Source of the DNA: Streptococcus sp. 29887
GTDB taxonomy: Bacteria > Bacillota > Bacilli > Lactobacillales > Streptococcaceae
Assembly: GCF_032595075.1 (NCBI RefSeq)
Contig: NZ_CP118735.1
Coordinates: forward strand, 1,392,001 to 1,456,000
Length of the DNA: 64,000 bases
Direction of reading: 5' to 3'
A program made the position numbers and the translations under genes. The notes under the pieces are model-generated. The model saw nothing but the letters and a program-made list of their open reading frames with translations. It was not told the DNA's origin and ran no database searches. Positions 45,701-54,898 of the stretch are shown piece after piece (the stretch's first letter is position 1; each line of letters opens with the position of its first letter).

Positions 45701-45868
45701 TGCCTTCTGACAAGTTTCCATAAAACTGTAAGCCGCATATAGACTATTCTTATCCATCAACCCCAAGGCTTGGTAGCTCAGCGACTTAGCTCTCTTTACA
45801 TATTCTTCAATCGTCACCATGCTATCCATAAAGGTATAGACGGTTTTTGTATCTAGTTGTGCCAGCAT
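42758..45868 (-). CDS. dnaE: DNA polymerase III alpha subunit DnaE
   Basis: A 1036-aa DnaE-type replicative polymerase. The PHP domain starts at residue 1 (LDTKTVYTFMDSMVTIEEYV), the polymerase palm carries the PDIDIDIPD triad of acidic residues (about 340-348) and GRGSAVGSLVAY (about 300), and the C-terminus has an OB fold. In Firmicutes DnaE extends lagging-strand primers before PolC takes over. The first PHP histidines are partly replaced, as is common in streptococcal DnaE. Upstream region divergent with the GntR-ABC operon. Confidence 0.95.
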   Translation of the reverse strand: MLAQLDTKTVYTFMDSMVTIEEYVKRAKSLSYQALGLMDKNSLYAAYSFMETCQKAGIQPIIGCELDWQLEGRERELTTQLIALTTKGYRNLLKISTAKMTGQDNFEAIRQYLVDIAIIIPYFSGIEELDIGLDYYVGVTRDTPVQDFHGPILPIHTVRFFEENQLESLQVLHAIRDNVPLNQVADLDKRQILLSADSLTSLFSSRFPQAVDNLRDLVAGISYQLDTDLKLPRFNRERPAVEELQEKAYQGLEEKGLTGAVYQERLERELSIIHEMGFDDYFLIVWDLLRFGRSQGYYMGMGRGSAVGSLVAYALNITGIDPVKHQLLFERFLNNERYSMPDIDIDIPDIHRPDFIRYVRDRYGSTHAAQIVTYSTFGAKQAIRDVFKRFGTPEYELTNITKKISFKDNLSSAYQRNAAFRQIINSKIEYQKAFAIAQQIEGQPRQTSIHAAGVVMSDEELTNTIPLKIGDDMLVTQYDAHAVEANGLLKMDFLGLRNLTFVQKMAEGVRERYQKEIDIAQIDLEDRKTLELFAAGKTKGIFQFEQPGAISLLQRVRPERFEDVVATTSLNRPGASDYSDNFVKRKHGQERIDLLDPSIAPILEGTYGIMLYQEQVMQIAQVYAGFTLGKADLLRRAMSKKNVQEMQAMENEFLAGARERGHEEGKAREIFTMMAKFAGYGFNRSHAYAYSALAFQMAYFKSHYPDVFFDVMLNHSSSAYIEDALQFDFKVAKLSINTVPYYDKFDKDQIFLGLKTLKGLPKDFALWILDQRPYKSVEDFVLKLPDNYKKKELLVPLIQIGLFDEFESNRKKILENLDNLFVFAEAFGTFFAEENYSWTEAEDFSEAEKFELEQGLLGVGISPHPLVNICRESKRALTDLTDLVATSRVTILVQIQSIRLIRTKKTGEQMAFLQVTDTKRKLDVTLFPESYRQFSQDLREGTIAYMTGRVQERDGQMQLVLEQLEPVSLEKFWILLENKEHDHAVARILEKYKGSTPVILHYQDSNQTIQAEHYKVMKTPQLEEELREFVMKTVFR

Positions 45869-45943
45869 GGTCTTCTCCTTTTTATTTCTTCTATTATACC
45901 AAATAATCTAGGAAAATATTTTTAAGAAATTCAATCAAAAGAC

Positions 45944-45972
45944 TTGCAATTTATCATGTTTTATTGTATTAT
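45944..45972 (+). promoter_or_regulatory. Promoter of the GntR-ABC operon
   Basis: TTGCAA (45944-45949) and TATTAT (45967-45972) with 17-nt spacing, 49 nt before the start codon. Confidence 0.65.
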
Positions 45973-46020
45973 TTAGTTAGAACATAGGTGTTGGCGAAAA
46001 TGCCTAGAAAGGAAAGAATA

Positions 46021-46395
46021 ATGGCTTGGAAATTTGACAACAATATGCCCATATATATTCAAATCAGTAATACTATAAAATTACAGATTGTAACCAATCA
46101 ATTGAAATCGGGAGATAAGTTGCCAACCGTGCGTGACTTGGCTGAAACAGCTGGTGTCAATCCAAACACGGTGCAACGGGCCCTGTCTGATTTGGAAACA
46201 GAAGGATTTGTTTACTCAGTCCGCACAACCGGACGTTTCGTCACAGACAATCAAGAATTGATTTCACAGACCCGTCTTCATTTGGCACAGAAAGAACTTG
46301 AAAACTTTGTGACAAACATGTTAGATCTAGGTTTCAACCAAGATGAATTAACCCACCAGTTAGATGATTATTTGAAAGGAGTGTCTTATGAATAA
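46021..46395 (+). CDS. GntR-family (YtrA-like) transcriptional regulator
   Basis: A 124-aa repressor with a GntR winged helix (PIYIQISNTIKLQIV...GDKLPTVRDLAETAGVNPNTVQRALSDLETEGFVY, about 10-70) and a short helical C-terminus, the YtrA subclass that controls adjacent ABC transporters. The ATG at 46021 has AGGAAAG upstream; an in-frame start 11 codons earlier has none. It overlaps the ATPase gene by 8 nt, so it probably autoregulates this operon. The inducer is unknown; YtrA relatives respond to cell-wall antibiotics. Confidence 0.88.
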   Translation: MAWKFDNNMPIYIQISNTIKLQIVTNQLKSGDKLPTVRDLAETAGVNPNTVQRALSDLETEGFVYSVRTTGRFVTDNQELISQTRLHLAQKELENFVTNMLDLGFNQDELTHQLDDYLKGVSYE

Positions 46396-47095
46396 CGCAT
46401 ATACCCTGGTCGAATTACAACAGGTTTCAAAATCCTATGGCGGAGCTGTGGCTCTCAACAATGTTAACTTGAAATTAACTGCTGGTAAGATTATTGGACT
46501 CTTGGGACCAAATGGTTCTGGTAAGACGACGTTAATCAAACTCATCAATGGACTATTGCAACCTGAGTATGGTCAAGTCCTTATCAACGGTCGCACTCCT
46601 TCACCTGAAACCAAGGCAATCGTATCCTATTTGCCAGATACGACCTATCTTGATGAAAGCATGAAGGTTTCTGATGCTATCACCTTCTTTACAGATTTCT
46701 ATGCAGACTTTGACAAGGAACGCGCCCTTCATCTCTTGCAAGACTTAGGAATTGATTTGAACAGCCGCATGAAACACTTGTCAAAAGGGAACAAGGAAAA
46801 GGTTCAACTTATCTTGGTAATGAGCCGTCAGGCACAACTCTATGTCTTAGATGAGCCAATTGGTGGTGTTGACCCTGCTGCTCGTGATTATATTTTAAAA
46901 ACCATCGTCAACAACTATTCGCCTACTGCCTCTGTTATCATCTCCACGCATTTGATTTCAGATGTTGAACAAATTTTGGACGAAGTAATTTTCCTTCAAT
47001 ATGGTAGTGTTATTCGCCATGAAAACGTGGATGACCTTCGTATTGAAAGTGGCGAGTCCATTGACGAACTCTTCCGCCAAGACTTTAAGGCTTAG
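46388..47095 (+). CDS. ABC transporter ATP-binding protein (YtrB-like)
   Basis: A 235-aa ATPase with Walker A GPNGSGKTT (about 39-47), signature LSKGNKEKVQ (about 134-143, C-loop variant without the full LSGGQ) and Walker B LYVLDEPIGG (about 154-163). It powers the adjacent integral membrane protein. AAGGAG precedes the ATG. An export or stress function is likely from the YtrA-type regulator, but the substrate is unknown. Confidence 0.9.
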   Translation: MNNAYTLVELQQVSKSYGGAVALNNVNLKLTAGKIIGLLGPNGSGKTTLIKLINGLLQPEYGQVLINGRTPSPETKAIVSYLPDTTYLDESMKVSDAITFFTDFYADFDKERALHLLQDLGIDLNSRMKHLSKGNKEKVQLILVMSRQAQLYVLDEPIGGVDPAARDYILKTIVNNYSPTASVIISTHLISDVEQILDEVIFLQYGSVIRHENVDDLRIESGESIDELFRQDFKA

Positions 47096-47111
47096 TTAGA
47101 AGGAGATTGCT

Positions 47112-47894
47112 ATGTTTAAGAAATTAGTCAAATATGAATTTCAATCCGTTGGGAAATGGTATTTAGGAATTTATGCCGGGGCATTGGTCCTGTCTGCAAT
47201 ACTTGGATTCTGGTTACAAGCTTTGACCTTACGGGCACAAGCTGGAGCCACAGAACCTGGCGGTGCTGAAATGGTCCTTTTCGGTACATCCTTCATGACC
47301 TTCGGTATCTTAATTGCAGCACTTGGGCTATCTACCTTTTTCATGGTTATTAACCGATTTAGAAAAAATGTCTATGGTCGTCAGGGCTATTTGACCATGA
47401 CCTTGCCAGTTTCAAGCCACCATATTATTTTAAGTAAACTCTTGGCATCTTTGGTTTGGTACTTTTTAGCAGGAGTTACCATTGTTCTTTCAATCGGAAT
47501 CATTTTGGCTGTTCTCATGCTCGGAACTGAGGAAATCATGATTCCTGAATTGCATACTGTTGTACAAGCATTAGACTGGTCTGTGATTTTTGCTCATTTA
47601 TTTTATTCACTTATCGAGTCAACAACGGGAATCTTGCTGATCTACTTCTCCATCTCTGTTGGTCAACTGTTTAAAGACCACCGTCTACTGTTTGCCATTT
47701 TAACCTATTTCGGAATTTCAATTGTTCTCGGTGTGTTTGGAGCTCTCATTTTTACCAATTATCTAGAGAACATTTATAATGCAGCACTACCATTATACCC
47801 AAGTCCTATCTTGGCCTTGATCAATATCATTCTGGCCTTTGCCTACTATTTTGGTACACACTTTATCATGACCAAGAAATTGAATTTGCAATAA
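47112..47894 (+). CDS. ABC transporter membrane subunit
   Basis: A 260-aa protein with six hydrophobic segments (about 17-38, 58-83, 112-140, 158-182, 195-215, 228-250) and an N-terminal FKKLVKYEFQSV typical of ABC-2-type permeases next to YtrB-like ATPases. Ends at a terminator shared with add. Confidence 0.85.
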   Translation: MFKKLVKYEFQSVGKWYLGIYAGALVLSAILGFWLQALTLRAQAGATEPGGAEMVLFGTSFMTFGILIAALGLSTFFMVINRFRKNVYGRQGYLTMTLPVSSHHIILSKLLASLVWYFLAGVTIVLSIGIILAVLMLGTEEIMIPELHTVVQALDWSVIFAHLFYSLIESTTGILLIYFSISVGQLFKDHRLLFAILTYFGISIVLGVFGALIFTNYLENIYNAALPLYPSPILALINIILAFAYYFGTHFIMTKKLNLQ

Positions 47895-47897
47895 GAA

Positions 47898-47937
47898 AAA
47901 GCTCTTTGCCTGTCGTTCTGACATGGCCTAGAGCTTT
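47898..47937. terminator. Shared terminator, ABC operon and add
   Basis: AAAGCTCT (47898-47905) faces AGAGCTTT (47930-47937) with a ~24-nt interior. T residues follow on the plus strand (TTCTTTTT), and A residues before it on the plus strand give T residues on the minus strand. Confidence 0.75.
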
Positions 47938-47941
47938 CTTT

Positions 47942-48949
47942 TTACAAATTATACTTTTGAGCTAGGACATCAAGTAAGTTTGCCTTTTCTTCTTCACTGG
48001 CAAAGCTTGCTTGAATAGCATTTCTGTTGAATTGATAAAATTCTTCCTTGGTCGTTCCAAAATACTCTACAAATAGCTGATATTCTTTATTTAGGTTTGT
48101 ATTGGAAACCGTTCGATTATCAGTATTGATGGTAATCTTTGCTCCCGCTTGAACCAGCTGTTCATAGGGGAAATCTGCTAGAGTTTGAGCAGCTCCGGTC
48201 TGGAGATTTGAAGTCAGGCACATCTCAAGCGTTGCTCCGCTATTGACAAAAGCCTGAATAGCCTCAGTGTGACCGCTAAGAGCCGTTCCGTGTCCAATCC
48301 GCTTGATACCCAAGGCCAGAGCTTGGGCTACATTGGTCACGCAACCACACTCACCAGCATGGAAGGTCATGGGGTAACCTAGAGATCGAGTGTAGTCAAT
48401 CAACTCAGCCAGCTCATGAGTTGGGTAGTCTACCTCGTTTCCAGCAAAATCAAAGCCAACCAATCCTTTCGGTGCCAAATCAGCAATAGCAGAAAAGATT
48501 TCTCTGGTCTGACTTGGTTCAGTTTGTTTCAAGCCACATACCAAGAGCTTGGCAACTATACCAAATTCCTTCTGGGCCTTTTCCATCCCACGCAAGACGG
48601 CTTTCACGGCATCTAGAACACTTAAATCCTTATCAGTCGATAATTCAGGTGCAAATCGTAGCTCAATATAAATAACCCCATCCTCTGCTGCTTGACGTAA
48701 CACATCGTAGGTAGCTAATTCCAATGCTTCTACGGTTTGTAAAAGTGGACGGATAAAGTCAAAGGTTTGCAAATAGGTCATCAAGCTATCAACCTTTCCC
48801 TCTATACTGACCAATTTTCTGAGTTCCTCATCCTTGTCTGGAATGGAAATTTCTGCCATTTGGGCAAGTTGTCGGATCGCTGCTAATGATAGGGAACCAT
48901 CCAAATGGCAATGCAATTCTGTCTTGGCTAATTCTTGTACATTCAACAT
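47942..48949 (-). CDS. add: Adenosine deaminase
   Basis: A 335-aa enzyme converting adenosine to inosine in purine salvage. Zinc and catalytic residues are visible in LHCHLDGSL (N-terminal HxH), HAGECG (about 199-204), GIKRIGHG and INTDNRTVS (C-terminal Asp, about 279-287). The ATG at 48949 has GAGGAA 6 nt upstream; the longer frame is not needed. Confidence 0.93.
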   Translation of the reverse strand: MLNVQELAKTELHCHLDGSLSLAAIRQLAQMAEISIPDKDEELRKLVSIEGKVDSLMTYLQTFDFIRPLLQTVEALELATYDVLRQAAEDGVIYIELRFAPELSTDKDLSVLDAVKAVLRGMEKAQKEFGIVAKLLVCGLKQTEPSQTREIFSAIADLAPKGLVGFDFAGNEVDYPTHELAELIDYTRSLGYPMTFHAGECGCVTNVAQALALGIKRIGHGTALSGHTEAIQAFVNSGATLEMCLTSNLQTGAAQTLADFPYEQLVQAGAKITINTDNRTVSNTNLNKEYQLFVEYFGTTKEEFYQFNRNAIQASFASEEEKANLLDVLAQKYNL

Positions 48950-49070
48950 CAACAATTCCTCTTTCGTAAGTATATTGTTAACTATCATATCACATTTTTG
49001 ACAAATTACAAGACAATTTTCACAAAAAATGAACATTATACTTATTAGATAATTTCAAGTGCAAGAAAAA

Positions 49071-49092
49071 AAGAACGATTTCCATCGTTCTT
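49071..49092 (-). terminator. Terminator after tRNA-Ser
   Basis: AAGAACGA/TCGTTCTT stem with a 6-nt loop followed on the minus strand by seven T; it would end a tmRNA-tRNA transcript. Confidence 0.85.
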
Positions 49093-49098
49093 GCCATA

Positions 49099-49186
49099 CG
49101 GAAGACATGGGATTCGAACCCACGCACGCTGTTACACGCCTACCGCGTTTCCAACACGGCCTCTTGAGCCTCTTGAGTAATCTTCC
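49099..49186 (-). tRNA. tRNA-Ser(GGA)
   Basis: 88 nt with a long variable arm. The anticodon loop TTGGAAA sits between CCGTG and CGCGG stems, giving anticodon GGA. The acceptor GGAAGA pairs with TCTTCC, the T arm GGGTTCGAATCCC is clear, and CCA is not encoded. Next to tmRNA and probably cotranscribed. Confidence 0.95.
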
Positions 49187-49191
49187 ATATA

Positions 49192-49536
49192 TGGAGCTGG
49201 TGGGAGTCGAACCCACGTCCAAACACCTGCTAACTTATTCGTCTACAACCATAGGTTATGTCTTGCTTTAACTTGGGCTCGATACATAACTCAAATCCAG
49301 ACCAAGCGAGTTAGTACATCTCTTTTGGGACAGCCTAACTCAATCCCAACGTAGCTTGTTATTTTAAGACCAATCAGCAAACACAAGCAATTCGCGACTG
49401 GTCACGCAGGCAGGTTATTAAGCTGCTAATGCGTAAGTGTTTGTATTTTTTGCAGTTATATTTAACTGGCATTTTTACATCTGCCGATGGGTTGCAGAAC
49501 AAGCCTCATAATGCCTGTCGAATCCGTAACAACCCC
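49192..49536 (-). ncRNA. ssrA: tmRNA (ssrA)
   Basis: 345 nt. The 5' end GGGGTTGTTACGGATTCGAC and the 3' T-arm GGTTCGACTCCCACC with AGCTCC pair as the tRNA-like domain. The tag frame encodes AKNTNTYALAA followed by TAA, the streptococcal type. It rescues stalled ribosomes with SmpB. CCA not encoded. Confidence 0.97.
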
Positions 49537-49556
49537 TTAGGTTTGATACGAAAATT

Positions 49557-49565
49557 ATTATAGCA
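49557..49565 (-). promoter_or_regulatory. Extended -10 promoter of ssrA
   Basis: TGCTATAAT on the minus strand (TGn directly before TATAAT) about 20 nt upstream of the tmRNA 5' end; no good -35, as usual for extended -10 promoters. Confidence 0.7.
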
Positions 49566-49633
49566 GATTTTTTCGCAAAAAGCAAAGCTATTTTTTTACA
49601 ATTTCCTTACAATTTTAAAATTTTTTTGAAATA

Positions 49634-49642
49634 TGGTACAAT
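49634..49642 (+). promoter_or_regulatory. Extended -10 promoter touching the TVP38 start codon
   Basis: TGGTACAAT ends only 6 nt before the ATG at 49649, so transcription would begin at or next to the start codon. No ribosome-binding site is visible. Confidence 0.6.
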
Positions 49643-49648
49643 ATAATT

Positions 49649-50242
49649 ATGTATAAATTCTGGCAAAAAACGATCCAAGTATTGAGTGTTATTACACTTA
49701 TTGGAACATTTGTGTTTCTTTTTTGGTTATATAAAATTGGTATTTTAAACGATCAAAATGCACTTTCTGAGTTCATCAAAGCTCTAGGTGCATTTGGCAG
49801 TCTTTCATTCTTGGCTATTCAGATTGTCCAGGTTGTCTTTCCAATTATTCCAGGCGGTGTTACTACTGTTGTCGGATTTCTAGTATTTAATTTTTGGTGG
49901 GGCTTTTTCCTAAACTATGTCGGCATCTCCATCGGAAGTATCATTCTCTTCTGGCTGGCTCGTCGTTATGGAAAAAAGTTCTGCTTACTGTTTATGAGTG
50001 AAGAAACCTTTTACAAATACGAAAGCAAAATTGATAACAAACGTGGTTATGAAATTTTCTTCATATTATGTATGCTCTCACCCATTTCACCTGCTGATAT
50101 TGTTGTCATGATTTCAGGTTTAACCAGTATGAGCTATCGAAAATTTATCACTATTACACTTCTCTGTCGTCCATTTTCCATCGTTGCCTATAGTTTCTTT
50201 TGGATTTATGGAAGCCAATTTTTGCAACAAATCCTCAAATAA
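49649..50242 (+). CDS. TVP38/TMEM64 (DedA-like) membrane protein
   Basis: A 197-aa integral membrane protein of the VTT/DedA superfamily. It has 5-6 hydrophobic segments and the family core GGVTTVVGFLVFNFWWGFFLNYVGISIGSIILFWLARRYG (about 71-110), with the conserved Arg in LARRYG. Related proteins move lipids between bilayer leaflets. The ATG has no Shine-Dalgarno sequence and lies 7 nt from a -10 box, so the mRNA may be leaderless. Next gene is convergent. Confidence 0.88.
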   Translation: MYKFWQKTIQVLSVITLIGTFVFLFWLYKIGILNDQNALSEFIKALGAFGSLSFLAIQIVQVVFPIIPGGVTTVVGFLVFNFWWGFFLNYVGISIGSIILFWLARRYGKKFCLLFMSEETFYKYESKIDNKRGYEIFFILCMLSPISPADIVVMISGLTSMSYRKFITITLLCRPFSIVAYSFFWIYGSQFLQQILK

Positions 50243-50251
50243 TAGACGAAA

Positions 50252-50422
50252 CGGTGCTGGGCTCAAGCCCAGCACCGCTTCTCAAAGTTAGTGTCAACAT
50301 CTCAGCGCAGTGGTTGATTGGCAGATTTGTTCGTGTTTTACACTCCAAATCTGACCTAATCAACTGTGCGGGGGTGGGAAGACGAACTCTTCTATGAATG
50401 GTTGAGTTCTTTCCCACTCCCG
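50252..50422. repeat. Three consecutive long hairpins between TVP38 and aguB
   Basis: A perfect CGGTGCTGGGCT/AGCCCAGCACCG stem (50252-50277). Next an imperfect ~22-bp stem, GCAGTGGTTGATTGGCAGAT against ATCTGACCTAATCAACTGTGC (50307-50369). Then GGGTGGGAAGACGAACTC against GAGTTCTTTCCCACTCC (50373-50420). They look like compact intergenic repeat elements of the kind scattered in streptococcal genomes, and the outer ones may also act as terminators. Confidence 0.7.
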
Positions 50423-50428
50423 TTTTAT

Positions 50429-51304
50429 TTATTCCGAAATTTTCTGATACATATGTGGTCTGCGGTCTCTAAAGAGTCCCCAATCCAAGCGCTCACGCGC
50501 ACCCTTATCCAAGTCATAAGTAACTAGCAAGACTGCTTCTTCCTCGCGTCCCGCTTTTTCAATCACTTCACCTGTTTCATCCGTCATAAAGGAGGAACCA
50601 TAGAAACGCAAGCTAGAAGATTGGCCGCCATTTTCTGCAGAAGGCTGTACTTCTTCCAAGCCAATCCGATTGGCTGCAATGACTGGTGTGATATTGGCTG
50701 CAGCATGGCCCTGCATAGTTCGTTGCCAGTGGCACTGACTATCCGTATCCAAAATCGGCTCCGAACCAATAGCTGTTGGGTAAAAGAGTAATTCCGCCCC
50801 ATTCAAAGCTAGACAGCGAGCTGTTTCTGGAAACCATTGATCCCAGCATATTCCGATACCAATCTTGGCATAACGAGTTTCCCAGACCTTGAATCCAGTA
50901 TTGCCAGGTGTAAAGTAAAACTTCTCCTGATAATAATGGTCGTCAGGAATATGGGTCTTGCGGTAAACTCCCAAAACTGTCCCATCCGCATCAATGACCG
51001 CTATCGAGTTATACAAACTATTGCCATCCTTTTCATAAAAAGAAATGGGCAAAACCACCTGCAATTCCTTAGCAATTGGAATAAAGTGCTGAACAGCATC
51101 ATTTTCTTCTACAGACTTGGCATAGTTATAATAATCATACTGGCGTTCTTGACAAAAATAAGGACGCTCAAAGAGTTCAGGCAGGAGAATAATCTGCGCT
51201 CCCTGACCAGCAGCCTGTCTGACCAAACGCTCTGCAGTCGCCAGATTTTCGCTAAGATTCTGGCTACACTGCATCTGGACAGCTGCTACAGTAACATTTC
51301 TCAT
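50429..51304 (-). CDS. aguB: N-carbamoylputrescine amidase
   Basis: A 291-aa nitrilase-fold enzyme that hydrolyses N-carbamoylputrescine to putrescine, CO2 and ammonia. The catalytic Glu (LLPELFERPYF, about 43), Lys (YRKTHIP, about 121) and Cys (IGICWDQWFPE, about 158) are present. The ATG at 51304 has AAGGA upstream; a longer in-frame reading overlaps aguA and is not needed. Last gene of the polyamine operon, 112 nt after aguA. Confidence 0.95.
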   Translation of the reverse strand: MRNVTVAAVQMQCSQNLSENLATAERLVRQAAGQGAQIILLPELFERPYFCQERQYDYYNYAKSVEENDAVQHFIPIAKELQVVLPISFYEKDGNSLYNSIAVIDADGTVLGVYRKTHIPDDHYYQEKFYFTPGNTGFKVWETRYAKIGIGICWDQWFPETARCLALNGAELLFYPTAIGSEPILDTDSQCHWQRTMQGHAAANITPVIAANRIGLEEVQPSAENGGQSSSLRFYGSSFMTDETGEVIEKAGREEEAVLLVTYDLDKGARERLDWGLFRDRRPHMYQKISE

Positions 51305-51416
51305 AATTTCATTCCTTTTCATAAATTCTTTATGGGCGATACAATGGCTCTGAGACAAGGAAGGCCGGAGCCGGCTATACTGGAGTATGCCAATCCGGCT
51401 TGACGCTGTATCAGAG

Positions 51417-52514
51417 TCATTTAGCCCCATAAAGGGGAATCTGCTGGGTGATGCAATGGATATTCCCACCCCCAAGCAAGATATCACGGGCTGGTATGCC
51501 GACGACTTTTCTGGTAGGAAAAAGCTGTGCTAGGAGATGCAGTGCCTGCGCATCATTCTCATCAGCAAACTGAGGTACCAGAACCGCACCGTTGCTGACG
51601 TAGTAATTTACATAGGAAGCCGCCAAGCGTTCGCCTGCAGTTCGTTCTTCTTCCCCTTCTTCATAGACATAGCCTGGCAAATCCTCTTCTGTTACTAGAA
51701 TAGGATGTTTTGGAATAGGCAGTTTATGGACGGTCAACTTTCTGCCCTTGGCATCCACTTGCCTTTCCAAGTAGTCCAAATCAGCCTTGGACATGGCATA
51801 TTGGGGATCTGCCTCATCATCCGTCCAGGCTAAAACGATTTCAGCTGGACCAACAAAGGCCGCAACATTGTCCACATGCTCATTGGTTTCATCATTGTAG
51901 ATACCATGAGGCAGCCAGAGAACCTTTTCAGCTCCGAGAGTATCTAGAAGCACTTGCTCAATCTGGTCCTTGGTCAAATGGGGATTGCGGCCTGGGCTGA
52001 GTAAACAGGATTCGGTCACCATGATGGTTCCCTCACCATCGCTATGAATAGCTCCGCCTTCTAGGACAAAGGGATGGACATCATGGACTGGCAGACCGAT
52101 GGTCTGACTAAATCGACTAGCCACCTGATCATCTGCCTCATAATCCTGATAAAGACCATCATAGCTTCCGCCCCAAGCGTTAAAGGCCCAATCGACAGAC
52201 AAAGCTCTGCCATTTTCATGAACCAAGACCGTCGGACCTGTATCACGCGCCCAAGCGTCGTTTGTGGGGATGTCCAGGTAGGCAATGCCAGCCCCCAGCA
52301 TGGATTGGGCCTCCTCACGATGTGCCTCATCGACCAAGAGATAGACCTGCTCGCTTTCAGCAATGGTTTTAATGACCTGGCTGAAGGCTTTTTTTGCCCC
52401 CTGACCATCAAAGGGCCAGGAGCCCGGACGGGTCGGCCAAACCATGAGGGTGCCATGATGGGGCTCATACTCAGCTGGCATGCGGTAACCCGCTGCTTTC
52501 GGACTTTCTATCAT
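51417..52514 (-). CDS. aguA: Agmatine deiminase
   Basis: A 365-aa enzyme converting agmatine to N-carbamoylputrescine and ammonia. [14 protein letters not shown] near the start, the DTGPT site (about 90-94), [17 protein letters not shown] and the catalytic Cys in [13 protein letters not shown] (about 357) mark the family. It overlaps nspC by 4 nt. Confidence 0.96.
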   Translation of the reverse strand: MIESPKAAGYRMPAEYEPHHGTLMVWPTRPGSWPFDGQGAKKAFSQVIKTIAESEQVYLLVDEAHREEAQSMLGAGIAYLDIPTNDAWARDTGPTVLVHENGRALSVDWAFNAWGGSYDGLYQDYEADDQVASRFSQTIGLPVHDVHPFVLEGGAIHSDGEGTIMVTESCLLSPGRNPHLTKDQIEQVLLDTLGAEKVLWLPHGIYNDETNEHVDNVAAFVGPAEIVLAWTDDEADPQYAMSKADLDYLERQVDAKGRKLTVHKLPIPKHPILVTEEDLPGYVYEEGEEERTAGERLAASYVNYYVSNGAVLVPQFADENDAQALHLLAQLFPTRKVVGIPARDILLGGGNIHCITQQIPLYGAK

Positions 52515-53638
52515 GATAACCTCCCCTTGAAATCTTCATAGCCAAATTCTTTGATAATACGGCAGTCGCCAGCCTTGTCCATGATGGCTAGGCTAGGTAA
52601 CCCAATGCCGTTAAAGGTATTGTTTTTAACAAAAGAATAGATTGCCATGTCTTCAAAATAGAGCTTGTCACCAATCTCCACAGGTTTTTCAAAGGAATAA
52701 TCGCCGATGATGTCCCCCGTCAGACAGGTATTGGAAGACAGTCTGTATGTATAGACTTTTTCACCTGCCTCAAAGCCATGGCGAAGCGGTGGGCGATAGG
52801 GCATTTCCAAGACATCCGGCATATGGCAGGTAGCCGAAGCGTCTAACACTAGCGTTTCAATACCATTTTCGACAATGTCTAACACTTCTGTCACCAAATA
52901 GCCTGCATTGAGAGCAATGGCTTCACCAGGCTCGATATAGACTTCTAGCTCATAGGTCGTTTGCATTCGTCGAATACAATCTATCAGGACATCCAGTTTG
53001 TAGCCCTCACGGGTCACGTGGTGGCCTCCCCCCATATTGAGCCATTTGACACGGTGGAGATAAGGGCCAAATTTAGCCTCAACAGCATCTAAGGTCGTTT
53101 TCAAATCATCTGAATTTTGCTCGCAGAGAGTGTGGAAATGCAGGCCATCCACCAAGTCCAGCAGGTCTTCTGAAAACTGGTCAATGCGAACACCAAAACG
53201 AGAGCCTGTTGCACAAGGGTCGTAAAGGGCATGTTCGTCTTGAGTGGAACATTCTGGATTGATCCGCAGGCCGACACTGACTCCTGCTGCTCTGCATTTG
53301 TCCGCATGCTTGCGGAGTTGGCGTTCCGAATTAAAGACGACGTGGTCTGCAATCTCTAAAATCTCCTCCAAATCCGCATCCTTAAAGGCGGGGGCAAAGA
53401 CATGGACTTCACCACCAAATTCCTCACGACCGAGCCTAGCTTCAAAAAGTCCAGATGCAGTGGTTCCAGCTAAGTACTGACTGACTAGCGGATAGGTGGC
53501 GTACATGGAGAAGGCTTTTTGAGCCAAAAGTACCTTACAGCCAGTTCGATCTTGAACAGACTTGAGAATTTCTAAATTGTTGACCAGCTTGGCTTCGTCA
53601 ATGACATAGGCTGGCGTTGGGACTTGATCAATTCTCAT
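52511..53638 (-). CDS. nspC: Carboxynorspermidine/carboxyspermidine decarboxylase
   Basis: A 375-aa fold-III pyridoxal-phosphate enzyme. The PLP lysine lies in [10 protein letters not shown] (about residue 40), the phosphate-binding GGGHHV near 201, and a cysteine-containing active-site region near NTCLTGD (about 303-309). It decarboxylates carboxyspermidine (or carboxynorspermidine) made by the preceding enzyme. Adjacent to the CASDH gene with no gap. Confidence 0.93.
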   Translation of the reverse strand: MRIDQVPTPAYVIDEAKLVNNLEILKSVQDRTGCKVLLAQKAFSMYATYPLVSQYLAGTTASGLFEARLGREEFGGEVHVFAPAFKDADLEEILEIADHVVFNSERQLRKHADKCRAAGVSVGLRINPECSTQDEHALYDPCATGSRFGVRIDQFSEDLLDLVDGLHFHTLCEQNSDDLKTTLDAVEAKFGPYLHRVKWLNMGGGHHVTREGYKLDVLIDCIRRMQTTYELEVYIEPGEAIALNAGYLVTEVLDIVENGIETLVLDASATCHMPDVLEMPYRPPLRHGFEAGEKVYTYRLSSNTCLTGDIIGDYSFEKPVEIGDKLYFEDMAIYSFVKNNTFNGIGLPSLAIMDKAGDCRIIKEFGYEDFKGRLS

Positions 53639-54898
53639 CTAGTCCACCAAAACAGGATTTTCTACTACCTGCCAAGGCAGACCATATTGGTTGAGCAATT
53701 CCATAAATGGATCTGGATCTAGTTCTTCCAAATTGTAAACCCCTGGTTTCTTCCAAGTCCCGTCCATGACAAGCTTGGTTCCAATCATAGCTGGCACGCC
53801 AGTTGTGTAGGAAATAGCCTGTGAACCAACTTCCTTGTAACATTCCTGGTGGTCACAAACATTGTAGATGTAAATAGTCTTCTCTACACCATCCTTGATG
53901 CCTGTGAAAATACAGCCGATGTTGGTTTTCCCAACAGTACGAGGACCTAGGCTAGCTGGGTCTGGTAATAATGCTTTGAGGAATTGGATAGGCACTACTT
54001 CTTGTCCATTAAAGTTGATTGGATCCGTACGCAAGAGACCAACATTTTCCAAGCATTTCATGTGAGTCAAGTAGTTTTGACCGAAAGTCATAAAGAAACG
54101 AATGCGTTTGACACCTGGAATATTCTTAGCTAGCGATTCGATTTCTTCGTGGTGGAGGAGGTACATATCCTTCTGCCCCACTTCTGGGAAGTCATATTCT
54201 CGCTTGATAGACATGGCTTCCACTTCCACCCATTTGCCATTTTCCCAGTAGGAACCTGGGGCAGAAACCTCACGCAGGTTGATTTCTGGGTTGAAGTTGG
54301 TCGCAAATGGATAGCCGTGGTCTCCACCGTTACAATCTAGGATGTCGATATAGTGGATTTCATCGAAATAATGTTTCAATGCGTAGGCTGAGAATACGCT
54401 GGTCACCCCTGGATCAAAACCGGATCCCAATAGTGCTGTCAGCCCTGCTTTTTCAAAACGCTCCTTATAAGCCCACTGCCATGAGTAGTCAAAGTAGGCT
54501 GTGAAGCCTTCTTCTGCACAGCGTTTTTCGTAGATAGCCCGCCATTCTGGGTCTTCGGTGTCCTCACACTCGTAGTTGGCGGTGTCGATGTAGTCCACAC
54601 CTGTCGCCAAGCAGGCATCCATGATGGTCAAGTCTTGGTAAGGTAGGGCCACGTTCAAGACAGCTTTTGGCTGGTAGCTTTCAATCAAGGCAATCACTTC
54701 TTCCACCTTGTCTGCATCCACTTGGGCAGTTTCAATTTTTACGGACGTTTTTTCTTCCAAAACAGCCTTCAAATCATCACACTTGGACTTGGTACGGCTG
54801 GCAATCATGACTTCCTTGAAGGTATCTTCTGCCTGACAAACCTTGCTGATGGCAACTTGGGCAACTCCGCCACAACCAATCACTAACAAACGACTCAT
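53639..54898 (-). CDS. Carboxynorspermidine/carboxyspermidine dehydrogenase (saccharopine dehydrogenase family)
   Basis: A 419-aa NAD(P)-dependent reductase. The Rossmann motif GCGGVAQVA is at residues 8-16 and the FDYSWQWAYKERFEKAGLTALLGSGFDPGVTSVF region forms the substrate site (about 134-170). It condenses putrescine with aspartate semialdehyde and reduces the imine to carboxyspermidine. Overlaps speE by 1 nt. Confidence 0.92.
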   Translation of the reverse strand: MSRLLVIGCGGVAQVAISKVCQAEDTFKEVMIASRTKSKCDDLKAVLEEKTSVKIETAQVDADKVEEVIALIESYQPKAVLNVALPYQDLTIMDACLATGVDYIDTANYECEDTEDPEWRAIYEKRCAEEGFTAYFDYSWQWAYKERFEKAGLTALLGSGFDPGVTSVFSAYALKHYFDEIHYIDILDCNGGDHGYPFATNFNPEINLREVSAPGSYWENGKWVEVEAMSIKREYDFPEVGQKDMYLLHHEEIESLAKNIPGVKRIRFFMTFGQNYLTHMKCLENVGLLRTDPINFNGQEVVPIQFLKALLPDPASLGPRTVGKTNIGCIFTGIKDGVEKTIYIYNVCDHQECYKEVGSQAISYTTGVPAMIGTKLVMDGTWKKPGVYNLEELDPDPFMELLNQYGLPWQVVENPVLVD

